Shown here: positions 46,759-55,956 of the stretch, one piece after another
Position numbering within the stretch: the first letter of the stretch is position 1
Layout: each line of letters starts with the position of its first letter
NCBI RefSeq assembly: GCF_000184945.1
Contig: NZ_GL586311.1
Location: 2,997,882 to 3,061,881 of the forward strand
Source: Segatella buccae ATCC 33574
GTDB lineage: Bacteria > Bacteroidota > Bacteroidia > Bacteroidales > Bacteroidaceae
Reading direction: 5' to 3'
Length of the DNA stretch: 64,000 nt
Position numbers and translations under genes: made by a program
The notes under the pieces: model-generated
What the model was told of the DNA's origin: nothing
What the model saw: only the letters and a program-made list of their open reading frames with translations
The model's database searches: none

Positions 46759-47075
46759 AGTCGTATAAATTTAAAATTCAAATAGTTAAATATTCAAATG
46801 TTTCTAACATTCAAAGATTCAGGCATTCAAAGACTCAAAAATATCGGGCAGTAGGGGCAGTGCTTGATGCCTGCCCCTACGTTTCGGAGAAACGTTCTCC
46901 CACATCTGCGGCCGAACGAACGCGTTTGGCAGAAACATTCCCGAGTCTGCGGGTGCGACCGGCCGATGGCGTGTGATACGATTTTTCAAATCGTGCGGGC
47001 AGGCATCAAGCACTGCTCCTACACGTTGGGGAAAGGCTTTTGAATCTTTGAATGCTTGAATTTTTGCATCTTACT
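46759..47075. repeat. Nested inverted repeats between tkt and rpiB
   Basis: The 317-bp gap has no gene. An inner pair, GTAGGGGCAGTGCTTGATGC with CTGCCC (46851-46876), is the inverse of 46997-47022. The left arm is itself palindromic (46851-46860 with 46871-46880). An outer pair built of ATTCAAAGATTC-type words (46808-46840) is the inverse of 47036-47066. The arrangement resembles a small non-autonomous element and could fold into a long hairpin in the tkt-rpiB transcript. Confidence 0.7.
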
Positions 47076-49085
47076 CTACAGCATGGCTTTCACCTGCTTG
47101 TAGACATTCTCGCCCGTGTAGCCGAGTTTCTCGTCAAGCACCTTGTAGGGAGCGGAGAATCCGAAGCTCTCCAAGCCCCACACCTTGCCGTTGGCTCCCA
47201 CGAGACCTTCAAGGGTGACGGGCAGACCGGCTGTCAGACCGAATATTTTGCTGCCTGCGGGCAGGATGCGCTCTTGATAGTCCTTGGGTTGGCTGCGGAA
47301 GAGACCCTCGGAGGGAACGCTCACCACACGCAGTTTCACGCCGTCTTGGCGGAGCAGCTTGGCACCGGCTTCGAGCGTGGAAACCTCAGAACCGGAAGCG
47401 AGCAGAATGACATCGAACTGTTCGTCGGAGCCGGCCACGATGTAGGCTCCTTTCTCGGCTTGACCGTAGTCGTTGCCCTCGGGCAGCATCTCGATGTTCT
47501 GGCGCGAGAGGATGAGAGCCGTCGGGGTGGCCGTGTTTTCCATGGCCATGCGCCAGCACACAGTGGTCTCCTCGGCATCGGCCGGACGCACGACGAGCAT
47601 ACTGTTGCGCCCGTGGTGGTTTTTGAGTTTCTCCATGAGCCGGATTTGCGCTTCCTGCTCCACGGGCTCGTGGGTGGGGCCGTCTTCGCCCACGCGGAAA
47701 GCGTCGTGGGTCCAGATGAACTTCACGGGCAGTTCCATCAGTGCAGCCATGCGCACCGCCGGTTTCATGTAGTCGGAGAACACGAAGAATGTGCCGCAGG
47801 CAGGAATCACACCGCCGTGCAGGGCCATGCCGATGCAGCAGCAGGCCATGGTGAGTTCGGCCACGCCGGCTTGGAAGAAAGCACCGCTGAAGTCGCCGCG
47901 CTGCAGGTCGTGGGTCTTCTTGAGGAAGCCGTCGGTCTTGTCGGAGTTGGAAAGATCGGCACTGGCGCAAATCATGTTGGGCACCTGCTCGGCCAGCACG
48001 CTCAGCACCGTGGCCGAAGCACCGCGGGTGGCGGCGCCGGCTTTTTGTTGCACCTTGCTCCAGTCTATCTTCGGGGCCTTGCCGCTGAACCACTCTTCCA
48101 TCCGGGCGGCCTTCTCGGGATTGGCTTTGGCCCACGCAGCCTTTTCGGCATGGCGCGCGGCCACAATCTTTTTGAGTTCCTCCTTGCGGTGGGCGTAGAG
48201 TTTCTCCACCTCGGGGAATATCTTGAAGGGATGCTCCGGGTCGCCGCCGAGATTCTTCACCGTGTTCACGAAAGCCTCGCCGCCAAGCGGAGCACCGTGG
48301 GTCTTGCAGTTGCGCTCATAGCTGGAGTTATCGTCCTTGCGGGCACCTTTGCCCATGATGCAGTGCCCGATGATGAGCGAGGGACGCTCGGTCTCGGCCT
48401 GCGCCTTGCGGAGGGCTTCACGAATCTGGTCGCAGTCGTTGCCGTCTATCTTCTGGACAAACCATCCCCACGCCTCATATTTCTTGGCCGTGTCTTCCAC
48501 GGTCACCACCTTGGTCTCTGTGGAGAGCTGGATGTCGTTGGCATCGTAGAACATGATGAGGTTGTCGAGGCCCAATGTGCCGGCGATGCGGCCTGCGCCC
48601 TGCGATATTTCCTCCTGCACGCCGCCGTCGGAGATGTAGGCATAGATGGTCTGGCGCATCACGTCGCCCAGACGGGCCTTGAGAAATTTGGCGGCGATGG
48701 CGGCACCCACGGCAAACGTGTGCCCCTGTCCCAGCGGCCCGGAAGTGTTCTCGATACCGCGGGCGAGTTCACGCTCGGGGTGGCCGGGAGTCACCGAGCC
48801 CCACTGGCGGAGCTGCTGCAGGTCGTCGAGCGAAAACTTGCCGATGAGTGCCAACTGCGAGTAGAGCATGGGAGCCATGTGGCCCGGGTCGAGGAAGAAG
48901 CGGTCGCGGCCTTCCCACTCGGGATTTTCGGGGTCGTAGACGAGAAATTCGGAGTAGAGCACGTTGATAAAGTCGGCTCCGCCCATAGCACCTCCGGGGT
49001 GGCCCGATTTGGCTTTTTCGACCATTGAAGCAGCCAGAATACGGATGTTGTCGGCTGCAAGATTCATTGTTTTTTTATCGTTCAT
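47076..49085 (-). CDS. tkt: Transketolase
   Basis: Transketolase transfers two-carbon units between sugar phosphates using thiamine diphosphate. The 669-residue protein has the expected elements: ANIRILAASMVEKAKSG-like start, SGHPGGAMGGADF, GPLGQGHTFAVG, the ThDP motif from GGVQEEISQGAG to IMFYDANDIQ, and the C-terminal DGPTHEPVEQEAQIRL segment. It is placed between the GH51 gene and rpiB, taking xylulose 5-phosphate from arabinose to central metabolism. A TATATTTG box at 49305-49312 may give it a promoter of its own. Confidence 0.97.
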   Translation of the reverse strand: MNDKKTMNLAADNIRILAASMVEKAKSGHPGGAMGGADFINVLYSEFLVYDPENPEWEGRDRFFLDPGHMAPMLYSQLALIGKFSLDDLQQLRQWGSVTPGHPERELARGIENTSGPLGQGHTFAVGAAIAAKFLKARLGDVMRQTIYAYISDGGVQEEISQGAGRIAGTLGLDNLIMFYDANDIQLSTETKVVTVEDTAKKYEAWGWFVQKIDGNDCDQIREALRKAQAETERPSLIIGHCIMGKGARKDDNSSYERNCKTHGAPLGGEAFVNTVKNLGGDPEHPFKIFPEVEKLYAHRKEELKKIVAARHAEKAAWAKANPEKAARMEEWFSGKAPKIDWSKVQQKAGAATRGASATVLSVLAEQVPNMICASADLSNSDKTDGFLKKTHDLQRGDFSGAFFQAGVAELTMACCCIGMALHGGVIPACGTFFVFSDYMKPAVRMAALMELPVKFIWTHDAFRVGEDGPTHEPVEQEAQIRLMEKLKNHHGRNSMLVVRPADAEETTVCWRMAMENTATPTALILSRQNIEMLPEGNDYGQAEKGAYIVAGSDEQFDVILLASGSEVSTLEAGAKLLRQDGVKLRVVSVPSEGLFRSQPKDYQERILPAGSKIFGLTAGLPVTLEGLVGANGKVWGLESFGFSAPYKVLDEKLGYTGENVYKQVKAML

Positions 49086-49119
49086 GTGTTTGATGATGGG
49101 TTATCTTTCTTGAGGAGTT

Positions 49120-49145
49120 AAGGGAATTAAAGGGAGTTAAGGAGT
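49120..49145. repeat. Partial GGAGTTAAAGGGAGTTAAG-type repeat upstream of tkt
   Basis: The stretch GGGAATTAAAGGGAGTTAAG and its flanks resemble one arm of the perfect 42-bp inverted repeat at 62571-62705, including the following CAACGGCCTTGTCGCTTA, which echoes the loop there. It appears to be a half or decayed copy. The rest of 49086-49304 shows no gene. Confidence 0.65.
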
Positions 49146-49304
49146 TAAGGCAACGGCCTTGTCGCTTACAGACATTGGAGACCGGCACTCGCTTCGCCCG
49201 TCAGACATCGGAGCCGACAGCCTTATAGCCCGGCTGTGTCCCTCTACCTATTGACAATCCGCAGCCTGTCCTTTTGGCGGGCAGGCAGCGGACATCACGT
49301 GTTG

Positions 49305-49312
49305 CAAATATA
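49305..49312 (-). promoter_or_regulatory. Possible internal promoter for tkt-rpiB
   Basis: The complement of 49305-49312 is TATATTTG, matching TAnnTTTG, directly against the GH51 stop. A good upstream TTTG is not evident, so this is tentative. Confidence 0.45.
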
Positions 49313-50875
49313 CTATTTTAAATTTAAAACGACGATTGATTTGGCAGGAATTTTTACCGTAAGGGTGTTTTTCTTCACCTTGGCGTCGTTGAAAGCCTGC
49401 GGTTTCACCACATCGGGGTGCTCAAAGTCGTTGTAGTCGTTGATTTTCTTCGACGTGAGGATGCTGCCCGTGGCTGTCTTCACGGCTTTTGCGCCCATGC
49501 CGTCGAGACTCACCTTCACCTCGCGGGCCTTGTCGAGCATCACGTTGGCCAGTGCCACCACGATGGAGCCGTCGGCTTTGCGGGCTGCGGAAATGCTCAC
49601 CTCGGGAATGTTCTCCTGTCCGTCGGCGTGCGGATAGACAGCCGTCTGGAGGTCGACGGGCAGATAGGTGGCTTCTTGGAAGTCGCGATACATCTTAAAC
49701 ACATGGTAGGTCGGTGTGAGCACCATGTGTCCCGTGCCCTTGGTGTCGGTGAGAATCATCGACTGGAGTACATTCACCACCTGTGCGATGTTGGCCATCT
49801 TCACCCGTTCGGTGTACTTATGGAAGATGTTGAGCGTGAGGGCGGCCACCATCGCGTCGCGCATACAGTTTTGCTGGTAGAGGTGTCCGCGTATGGTGCC
49901 CGGTTCCTCGTCCCACCAAGTGCCCCATTCGTCCACCATGAGGGCCACGTGGTTCTTGGGGTCGGCCTTGTCCATCACGGTGATGTGGTCTTTCACCAGT
50001 TCGTCCATCTTGAGGCTGGTGAAAAGTGTGTTGTAGTATTCGCCGTCGGTGAAGCGGGTGGCAGACCCGTGTTTGCGCCAGTCGCGCACGGCATAGTAGT
50101 GTAGAGACACGCCCTGCATCCGGTCGCCGATGCGCTCCATGAGCACCTTCGTCCAGTTGGTGTCGCCGGCATTGGCCCCGCTGGCGATGCGGAAGAGGCG
50201 GTTTTTGTCGTCGTAGTTGCGCAGATAGGTGTTGTATTGGCGGAAGAGGTCGCTGTAATATTCCGGGCGCATGTTGCCTCCGCAGCCCCACGCCTCGTTG
50301 CCGATGCCGAAGTATTTCACTTTCCATGCCTTCTCGCGCCCGTTCTGGCGGCGCAGTTTGGCCATCGGTGTGTCGCCGTCGCTGGTCATGTATTCCACCC
50401 ATTGGGCCATTTCCTTCACCGTGCCGGAGCCCACATTGCCGCTGATGTAGGGTTCGCAGCCCAACATCTCGCAGAGGTTGAGGAACTCGTGCGTACCGAA
50501 GGAGTTGTCTTCGATGGTGCCTCCCCAGTTGTTGTTGCGCAGGGAAGGTCGCTTGTCACGCGGACCGATGCCGTCCATCCAGTGATAGTCGTCGGCAAAG
50601 CAGCCGCCCGGCCAGCGCAGCACGGGCACGTGGAGGTCTTTCAAGGCCTGAAACACATCGTTGCGATAACCCTTGGTGTTGGGGATGGGGGAGTTTTCGC
50701 CCACCCACAGACCGCCGTAGATGCAGGTTCCGAGGTGTTCGGCAAACTGTCCGTAGATTTCCTTGTTGATTTTTTGAGTGCCCTTGTCGGCATGGATGGT
50801 GGCTGTTGCGTCTTGGGCATTCACGCCGAGGGCGAACGCTGCAGAAAGGAGCGTGGTGGTAATAAGTCGTTTCAT
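49313..50875 (-). CDS. abfA: GH51 alpha-L-arabinofuranosidase, exported
   Basis: This 520-residue enzyme releases L-arabinose from arabinan or arabinoxylan oligosaccharides. It has a signal peptide ([20 protein letters not shown]), the GH51 start [35 protein letters not shown], the acid/base Glu in [12 protein letters not shown] (about 197), and the nucleophile Glu in [12 protein letters not shown] (about 317). A C-terminal beta-sandwich ends the protein. It follows the kinase gene in the arabinose operon, linking substrate release to uptake and catabolism. Confidence 0.95.
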   Translation of the reverse strand: MKRLITTTLLSAAFALGVNAQDATATIHADKGTQKINKEIYGQFAEHLGTCIYGGLWVGENSPIPNTKGYRNDVFQALKDLHVPVLRWPGGCFADDYHWMDGIGPRDKRPSLRNNNWGGTIEDNSFGTHEFLNLCEMLGCEPYISGNVGSGTVKEMAQWVEYMTSDGDTPMAKLRRQNGREKAWKVKYFGIGNEAWGCGGNMRPEYYSDLFRQYNTYLRNYDDKNRLFRIASGANAGDTNWTKVLMERIGDRMQGVSLHYYAVRDWRKHGSATRFTDGEYYNTLFTSLKMDELVKDHITVMDKADPKNHVALMVDEWGTWWDEEPGTIRGHLYQQNCMRDAMVAALTLNIFHKYTERVKMANIAQVVNVLQSMILTDTKGTGHMVLTPTYHVFKMYRDFQEATYLPVDLQTAVYPHADGQENIPEVSISAARKADGSIVVALANVMLDKAREVKVSLDGMGAKAVKTATGSILTSKKINDYNDFEHPDVVKPQAFNDAKVKKNTLTVKIPAKSIVVLNLK

Positions 50876-51021
50876 GATTTTGTTGAATTATTGAGTGATT
50901 GTTTGGTTCGGTGTCTCCATGCGCCCGAGAGGCGGACGGAGGAGGGGGAGCGGAGCGTGCAAGGAGTGGAAAGACATGGCCGTAGCGGACTGTCCTACCA
51001 CTCCCTGCATCTCGCTGCGGG

Positions 51022-52614
51022 TCATTTCTTCCACTTCACGGCGGCCTGTTCTATCCCGAGGCCCGCCTTGTAGTTTTCGATGTAGGCGTTGAAGCCTGCC
51101 ACGTCTTCGGGCGTGGGAGCCACTTCCGTGCCCTTGTTGCCGGCAAACACCCGGCTGTCGAGGAAGTCGGGGAGCGACAGGTGGGCCTCGTTGTTCACGA
51201 GGAAAGAGGCAAGCAGGGCTATTCCCCACGCTCCGCCTTCGCCCGCTGTCTCCATCACAGAGATGGGAGAGTTGAGCGCGGCGGCCAGGATGCGCTGTCC
51301 CACGCCGGGGGTCTTGAACAGTCCGCCGTGGCCGGTGATGCGGTCGACGGCCACCTTCTCTTCCTTGAACAGGATGTCATTGCCTATCTTGAGCACACCG
51401 ACGGCGGCATGCAGATGGGCGCGCATGAAGTTGGCGAGGCTGAACTTGTCGCCCGCCGAGCGCACAAAGAGCGGCCGGCCCTCGGCCAAGCCTGTCACGG
51501 GTTCGCCCGAGAAATAGTTGTAGGCCACGAGTCCGCCGCAGTCGGCATCGCCCGTGAGCGCATGGTTGTAGAGTTTGCCGAACACCTCGTTCATGTCGAC
51601 GGGCACGCCCAGCAGCTGCTGATACTCCTTGAAGAGGTTGACCCATGCGTTGAGGTCGGAGGTGCAGTTGTTGCAATGCACCATAGCCACAGGACTGCCG
51701 TCGGGCGTGGTCACCATGTCTATCACCTCGTAGGGCTTCGAGAGATTCTTCTCGAGCACGAGCATTGAGAATGAGGAAGTTCCGGCCGACACGTTGCCCG
51801 TGCGCTGCTTCACCGAGTTGGTGGCGGTCATGCCCGTTCCGGCATCGCCTTCGGGGGGACAGAGCGGTGTGCCGGGCTCCAGATGGCCGGAGGGGTCGAG
51901 GAGTTTGGCACCCTCGGGAGTAAGCCGCCCGGCACTTTCGCCTGCCGGGAGCACCCGGGGCAGAAGGTCGGAGAGCCGCCAGCCGAAGCCTTTGGGGGCC
52001 ACGAGGCGGTCGAACTGCTCCACCATGCGGGCGTCATAGTTTTTCGTGTCGGGGTCAATGGGGAGCATACCCGAGGCGTCGCCGATGCCCAGCACCTTCT
52101 CGCCCGTGAGCTGCCAGTGGATATAGCCGGCCAGTGTGGTGAGAAACTTGATGTCTTTCACGTGCTCCTCGCCGTTGAGGATGGCCTGATAGAGATGCGA
52201 GATGCTCCAGCGCAAGGGGATGTTGAACGCGAAGAGCTCCGATAGTTCGGCCGCAGCCTGTGCGGTGTTGGTGTTGCGCCACGTGCGGAAAGGCACCTGT
52301 ATCTTGTCGTCGGCGCCGAAAGGCATGTAGCCGTGCATCATGGCGCTGATGCCGATGGCGGCCAGCGACCGTATCTCCGTGCCATACTGCCGCTTGACAT
52401 CCGCGCGCAGATTGGTGTAGCAATCTTGCAGTCCGGCCCAGATGGCATCGATGCTGTAAGTCCACAGTCCGTCCACGAGCTGGTTTTCCCATTCGTGGCT
52501 GCCTTGGGCTATCGGCTTGTTTTCCCCGTCGATGAGGACGGCTTTGATGCGGGTGGAGCCGAACTCAATGCCCAGAACGGCTTTGCCGGCTTCGATGGTT
52601 GATTTTGCTTCCAT
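51022..52614 (-). CDS. araB: FGGY-family pentulose kinase (ribulokinase role, AraB-like)
   Basis: This FGGY kinase of about 531 residues probably phosphorylates L-ribulose, given its place between araA and the GH51 gene. Features are the ATP-binding start [29 protein letters not shown], the middle segment [23 protein letters not shown] and the C-terminal [20 protein letters not shown]. Automated annotation would often call it xylulokinase. The start at 52614 ([10 protein letters not shown]) is chosen because upstream in-frame sequence is only the 8-bp tandem repeat translated. The gene name reflects pathway context rather than proof. Confidence 0.85.
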   Translation of the reverse strand: MEAKSTIEAGKAVLGIEFGSTRIKAVLIDGENKPIAQGSHEWENQLVDGLWTYSIDAIWAGLQDCYTNLRADVKRQYGTEIRSLAAIGISAMMHGYMPFGADDKIQVPFRTWRNTNTAQAAAELSELFAFNIPLRWSISHLYQAILNGEEHVKDIKFLTTLAGYIHWQLTGEKVLGIGDASGMLPIDPDTKNYDARMVEQFDRLVAPKGFGWRLSDLLPRVLPAGESAGRLTPEGAKLLDPSGHLEPGTPLCPPEGDAGTGMTATNSVKQRTGNVSAGTSSFSMLVLEKNLSKPYEVIDMVTTPDGSPVAMVHCNNCTSDLNAWVNLFKEYQQLLGVPVDMNEVFGKLYNHALTGDADCGGLVAYNYFSGEPVTGLAEGRPLFVRSAGDKFSLANFMRAHLHAAVGVLKIGNDILFKEEKVAVDRITGHGGLFKTPGVGQRILAAALNSPISVMETAGEGGAWGIALLASFLVNNEAHLSLPDFLDSRVFAGNKGTEVAPTPEDVAGFNAYIENYKAGLGIEQAAVKWKK

Positions 52615-52621
52615 GTTGTTT

Positions 52622-52709
52622 GAGTTTACGAGTTTGCGAGTAGACGAGTAAACGAGTTGACAAGTAGGCGAGTGGACGAGTAAACGAGTTGACAAGTAGA
52701 CGAGTTGTG
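52622..52709. repeat. Eleven tandem 8-bp repeats between araA and araB
   Basis: The consensus unit GAGTNNAC repeats 11 times with small changes (GAGTTTAC, GAGTAGAC, GAGTAAAC, GAGTTGAC, AAGTAGAC and so on). It lies 8 nt before the kinase ATG, covering the place where its ribosome binding region should be. Such arrays expand and contract by slippage and could change translation of the kinase. Confidence 0.85.
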
Positions 52710-52810
52710 TGCAGTTGACGCGCCGATTCCGAATCGGCAAACTGCCCACCTTTTATATAATAGGGCCGCCAACTTGCCTGCTTGTTTGTCCGTCCGCTCG
52801 TCTGCCCTCC

Positions 52811-54355
52811 TTATCGGAGGGCCTTGTTGAGCATGTAGTACACCTCGTTCACGCGCAGATCCTGACGGAAGTGCTCGATGTCGGTGTCCTTGTTGATGAT
52901 GCAGCACTCGATGTCGGCAATCTCGGCATAGTCGCGCCAGTATTCGTCGGTGAGTCCGAAGCTGAAGCAGCTGTGGTGCGTGCCGCCGGCATTGAGCCAG
53001 CAGCCCACGCCCACTTCGAAGGTGGGTTCGGGAATCCAGAGCGCGGAAGCGACGGGCAGCTTGGGCAGCGGCTTGCTCTTGATGAGGTTCACATCGTTGG
53101 CGATGAGGCGGAAGCGGTTGCCCATGTCCACGATGGTGGCCGTGGTGCCGTGTCCCTGCTTGGCGGTGAACACGAGACGGGCCGTCGGTGTCTTGCGCAC
53201 ACCGATGCCGAGGAAGTGTACCTCCAACCGGGGCTTCTCCTCCGCGATGTCGGGATTGATTTCGAGCATGTGCGATTCGAGGATGGAAGTGTTGTCGCCG
53301 TCGAAATTGAGCGTGTAGTCTTCGAGGAACGAAGTGCCGCCGTCGAGGCCTTGGCTCATAAACCAGACAGTGCGATAGAGCGCGGCACTCTTCCAGTCGC
53401 CCTCGGCACCGAAGCCGAATCCGTCGCTCATCATGCGCTGGGAGGCCAGTCCCGGAATCTGGTCGAAGCCCTTGCCGGTCTCTTCTACGTTCACATCGCC
53501 CAAGTCGTCGAAGTTGGTGGTGAAGCCCTTGGCCCCCTTGGCAGCCATCACGGCACGCAGGGTGAGTTCGGCCTTGGCGGCATTCCACACCTTCCGGTAG
53601 GCCTCAGAGTTTTCATCCTTGATGTCTTCGGCCACCTGATATTCCTTGAAGTAAACGTCTTTCACGAGTGCCGTAACGTCGGCATCTTTCACTTCGTTGA
53701 AGAAGGTCATCACTTCCGAGAACGGCATGTAGTCTACATGGTAGCCCAACACCTGCTCGGCAGCCACTTTGTCGCCGTCGGTCACGGCCACGTTGTTCAT
53801 CTGGTCGCCGAAGCGGAGGATGAGCATGTCCTGCGAGTCGGCCCAGCCGGCGCACACCCGCTCCCACACGGCGATGCGCTCTTGTGTCTTCTCGTCTTTC
53901 CAGTAGCCGATGACGGTCTTGCGGGGCTTGCGCAGACGGGTGAGGATGTGGGCAAACTCGCGGTCGCCGTGGGCACTCTGGTTGAGGTTCATGAAGTCCA
54001 TGTCGATGGACTCGTAAGGTATCTGCCGGTTATATTGGGTGTGGAGGTGGAGCAGCGGTTTGCGGAGCATCTGCAATCCGTGAATCCACATCTTGGCGGG
54101 AGAGAACGTGTGCATCCATGTGATCACGCCGATGCACTTCTTGTCGTTGTTGGCCCGGGCCATCACATCGGCCACTTCGGCCGAACTGTTGGCCGTACCT
54201 TTATACACCACCTTCACGGGCAGGCGGCCGGAGTTGTTCAGTCCCTCCACCATTTCCTTGGAGTGACCGTCTACCTGTACCACGGCGTCGCCCCCGTAGA
54301 GAAGCTGTGCGCCGGTGACAAACCATACTTCGAAATTCTCAAATGCTTTAACCAT
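52811..54355 (-). CDS. araA: L-arabinose isomerase
   Basis: AraA converts L-arabinose to L-ribulose. The 514-residue protein starts MVKAFENFEVWFVTGAQLLY, then MHTFSPAKMWIHGLQ and LLHLHTQYNRQIPY (about 115-130). The metal site lies in the region of the DGFGFGAEGDWKSAAL segment (Glu, about 315) and the His of NAGGTHHSCFSFG (about 465). It is followed by an 8-bp tandem array and araB, and preceded by araD. Confidence 0.97.
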   Translation of the reverse strand: MVKAFENFEVWFVTGAQLLYGGDAVVQVDGHSKEMVEGLNNSGRLPVKVVYKGTANSSAEVADVMARANNDKKCIGVITWMHTFSPAKMWIHGLQMLRKPLLHLHTQYNRQIPYESIDMDFMNLNQSAHGDREFAHILTRLRKPRKTVIGYWKDEKTQERIAVWERVCAGWADSQDMLILRFGDQMNNVAVTDGDKVAAEQVLGYHVDYMPFSEVMTFFNEVKDADVTALVKDVYFKEYQVAEDIKDENSEAYRKVWNAAKAELTLRAVMAAKGAKGFTTNFDDLGDVNVEETGKGFDQIPGLASQRMMSDGFGFGAEGDWKSAALYRTVWFMSQGLDGGTSFLEDYTLNFDGDNTSILESHMLEINPDIAEEKPRLEVHFLGIGVRKTPTARLVFTAKQGHGTTATIVDMGNRFRLIANDVNLIKSKPLPKLPVASALWIPEPTFEVGVGCWLNAGGTHHSCFSFGLTDEYWRDYAEIADIECCIINKDTDIEHFRQDLRVNEVYYMLNKALR

Positions 54356-54462
54356 AATCGTTTGAATTTAGGAACCCCTCGCCGGCCTTCTCCTTGGCAG
54401 GAGAAACAAGGGCCTTACAGGTCCCGGCCGGGTGGGGGAATAGTTATTTGTTGATTGTTTGT

Positions 54463-55158
54463 TTACTTCTTCTGTCCGTAATAGGCGTTGGGCCCGTGCT
54501 TGCGGCTGAAGTGTTTCTCCACGAGCAGCGGGTTCATCGTTGTCTGCGGATTCACGGCCAGCGAGATGTGGGCCATCTTGGCTACCTGCTCCGCCACCAC
54601 GGCATGATAAACGGCCTCGTCGGCGTCCTTGCCCCAAGTGAATGGCCCGTGGTTCTTGACGAGCACAGCCGGCGTATGCACGTAGTTGATGTTGTCGCGC
54701 TTGAAGCGGTCGACAATCACCACGCCCGTGTTGTGCTCGTATTCGGCCATCTGGCCGGCTGTCATGTCGTCGGTGCAGGGGATGGCGTCATGGAAATAGT
54801 CGGCATGAGTGGTGCCGATGTTGGGAATGTCGAGACCGGCCTGCGCCCACGCCGTGGCGTAGGTGGAGTGGGTGTGTACCACGCCGCCTATCTCGGGAAA
54901 CTCACGGTAGAGCACCAAGTGGGTGGGCGTGTCGGACGAGGGTTTGAGGTCGCCCTCCACCACCTTGCCGGTGTGCAGGTCGACCACCACCATGTCGTCG
55001 GCCTTCATGTTGTCGTAGCTCACACCCGACGGTTTGATGACGACGAGGCCCTTCTCGCGGTCGATGCCCGAGACATTGCCCCATGTGAATATGACGAGAT
55101 GGTGTTTCACAAGGTCGAGATTGGCCTTGAACACCTTTTGTTTCAGTTCTTCTAACAT
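54463..55158 (-). CDS. araD: L-ribulose-5-phosphate 4-epimerase
   Basis: AraD converts L-ribulose 5-phosphate to D-xylulose 5-phosphate by an aldol-type reaction on zinc. The 231-residue length is typical. Motifs are [35 protein letters not shown], the zinc-ligand segment [17 protein letters not shown] (about 93-109), and [18 protein letters not shown]. It lies 28 nt after araR and 107 nt before araA. Confidence 0.97.
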   Translation of the reverse strand: MLEELKQKVFKANLDLVKHHLVIFTWGNVSGIDREKGLVVIKPSGVSYDNMKADDMVVVDLHTGKVVEGDLKPSSDTPTHLVLYREFPEIGGVVHTHSTYATAWAQAGLDIPNIGTTHADYFHDAIPCTDDMTAGQMAEYEHNTGVVIVDRFKRDNINYVHTPAVLVKNHGPFTWGKDADEAVYHAVVAEQVAKMAHISLAVNPQTTMNPLLVEKHFSRKHGPNAYYGQKK

Positions 55159-55186
55159 GCTTTTTTGAGTTATGGGTTGCTTGTTG

Positions 55187-55867
55187 TCACTTCAGGTTGA
55201 AGGTGGGGTCGTCCTCGTAGATGCGCTTGTTGAAGCGGTAGAGGGCGGCTCCCCGTTTGGATGTCACCTTGTCGATGAGTTCCGTCTTCTCGATGAAGTC
55301 GATGTCTTTGATGCGCTTGCGGAAGTTGCGCTTGTCGATGGGGCTGCCCTGCACGGCCTCGTAGACGTGTTGCAGCTGTGTGAGCGTGAAGAGGCTTGGC
55401 AGCAGCCGGAAGCCCAGCGGCTCGGTGTTGATGCGCCGGCGTATCTGTGCGAGCGCGTTGCGCACCATGATGTTGTGGTCGGAGTAGAGCGTGGGCAGTT
55501 CGTCGAGGTTGACCCATTGCAGCCCATACTGCTCGCGCAGACTGTCGTCGTAGTCTTTCACGTTGATGAGCGTGCAGTAGGCCACGGAGATGACGCGCTC
55601 TCCCGGGTCGCGGTCGATGGCACCGAAGGCCCCCACCTGCCGGATATAGAGGTTGCGCATGCCCGTGAGTTCGTAGATCACCCGGTTGGCGGCATCTTCC
55701 AGACTCTCCTCGGCCCCCACGAATCCGCCGTAGAGCGACCATTCGCCGCGTCCGGGATCCATCTGCCGCTTGCCGATGAGTATTCTCAGTTTGTTTTCCT
55801 CAAATCCGAAGATGAGGCAGTCCACGGAGACGAAGACCTTGGAGTGTTCGCCATAAAATCCTGTCAT
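55187..55867 (-). CDS. araR: Nudix-type arabinose regulator AraR
   Basis: This 226-residue protein has a Nudix fold at the N-terminus and a winged-helix DNA-binding domain at the C-terminus (about 150-226, with [19 protein letters not shown] and [12 protein letters not shown]). The Nudix box [20 protein letters not shown] lacks the catalytic REUxEE glutamates (reads RVIYEL), so hydrolase activity is unlikely. This is the layout of the arabinose-responsive AraR described in Bacteroides thetaiotaomicron, found in the same araP-araR-araD order. It is expected to control the regulon in response to L-arabinose. Confidence 0.9.
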   Translation of the reverse strand: MTGFYGEHSKVFVSVDCLIFGFEENKLRILIGKRQMDPGRGEWSLYGGFVGAEESLEDAANRVIYELTGMRNLYIRQVGAFGAIDRDPGERVISVAYCTLINVKDYDDSLREQYGLQWVNLDELPTLYSDHNIMVRNALAQIRRRINTEPLGFRLLPSLFTLTQLQHVYEAVQGSPIDKRNFRKRIKDIDFIEKTELIDKVTSKRGAALYRFNKRIYEDDPTFNLK

Positions 55868-55956
55868 GAGTATTGGTTGTTTTTTGTTTCGTTGATATTG
55901 GTGTGCCGGTGAAGCGGGCAGGGGACTTGTGACCCGCAGTCCGCTTCACCGCACGC

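Noticed and set aside
47052..49028. Open frame of about 658 codons opposite transketolase
   Set aside because: Transketolase is unmistakable on the minus strand; the plus frame is its shadow. The same reasoning removes long antisense frames opposite rimO, yidC, pyrG, ccsBA, the symporter and others.
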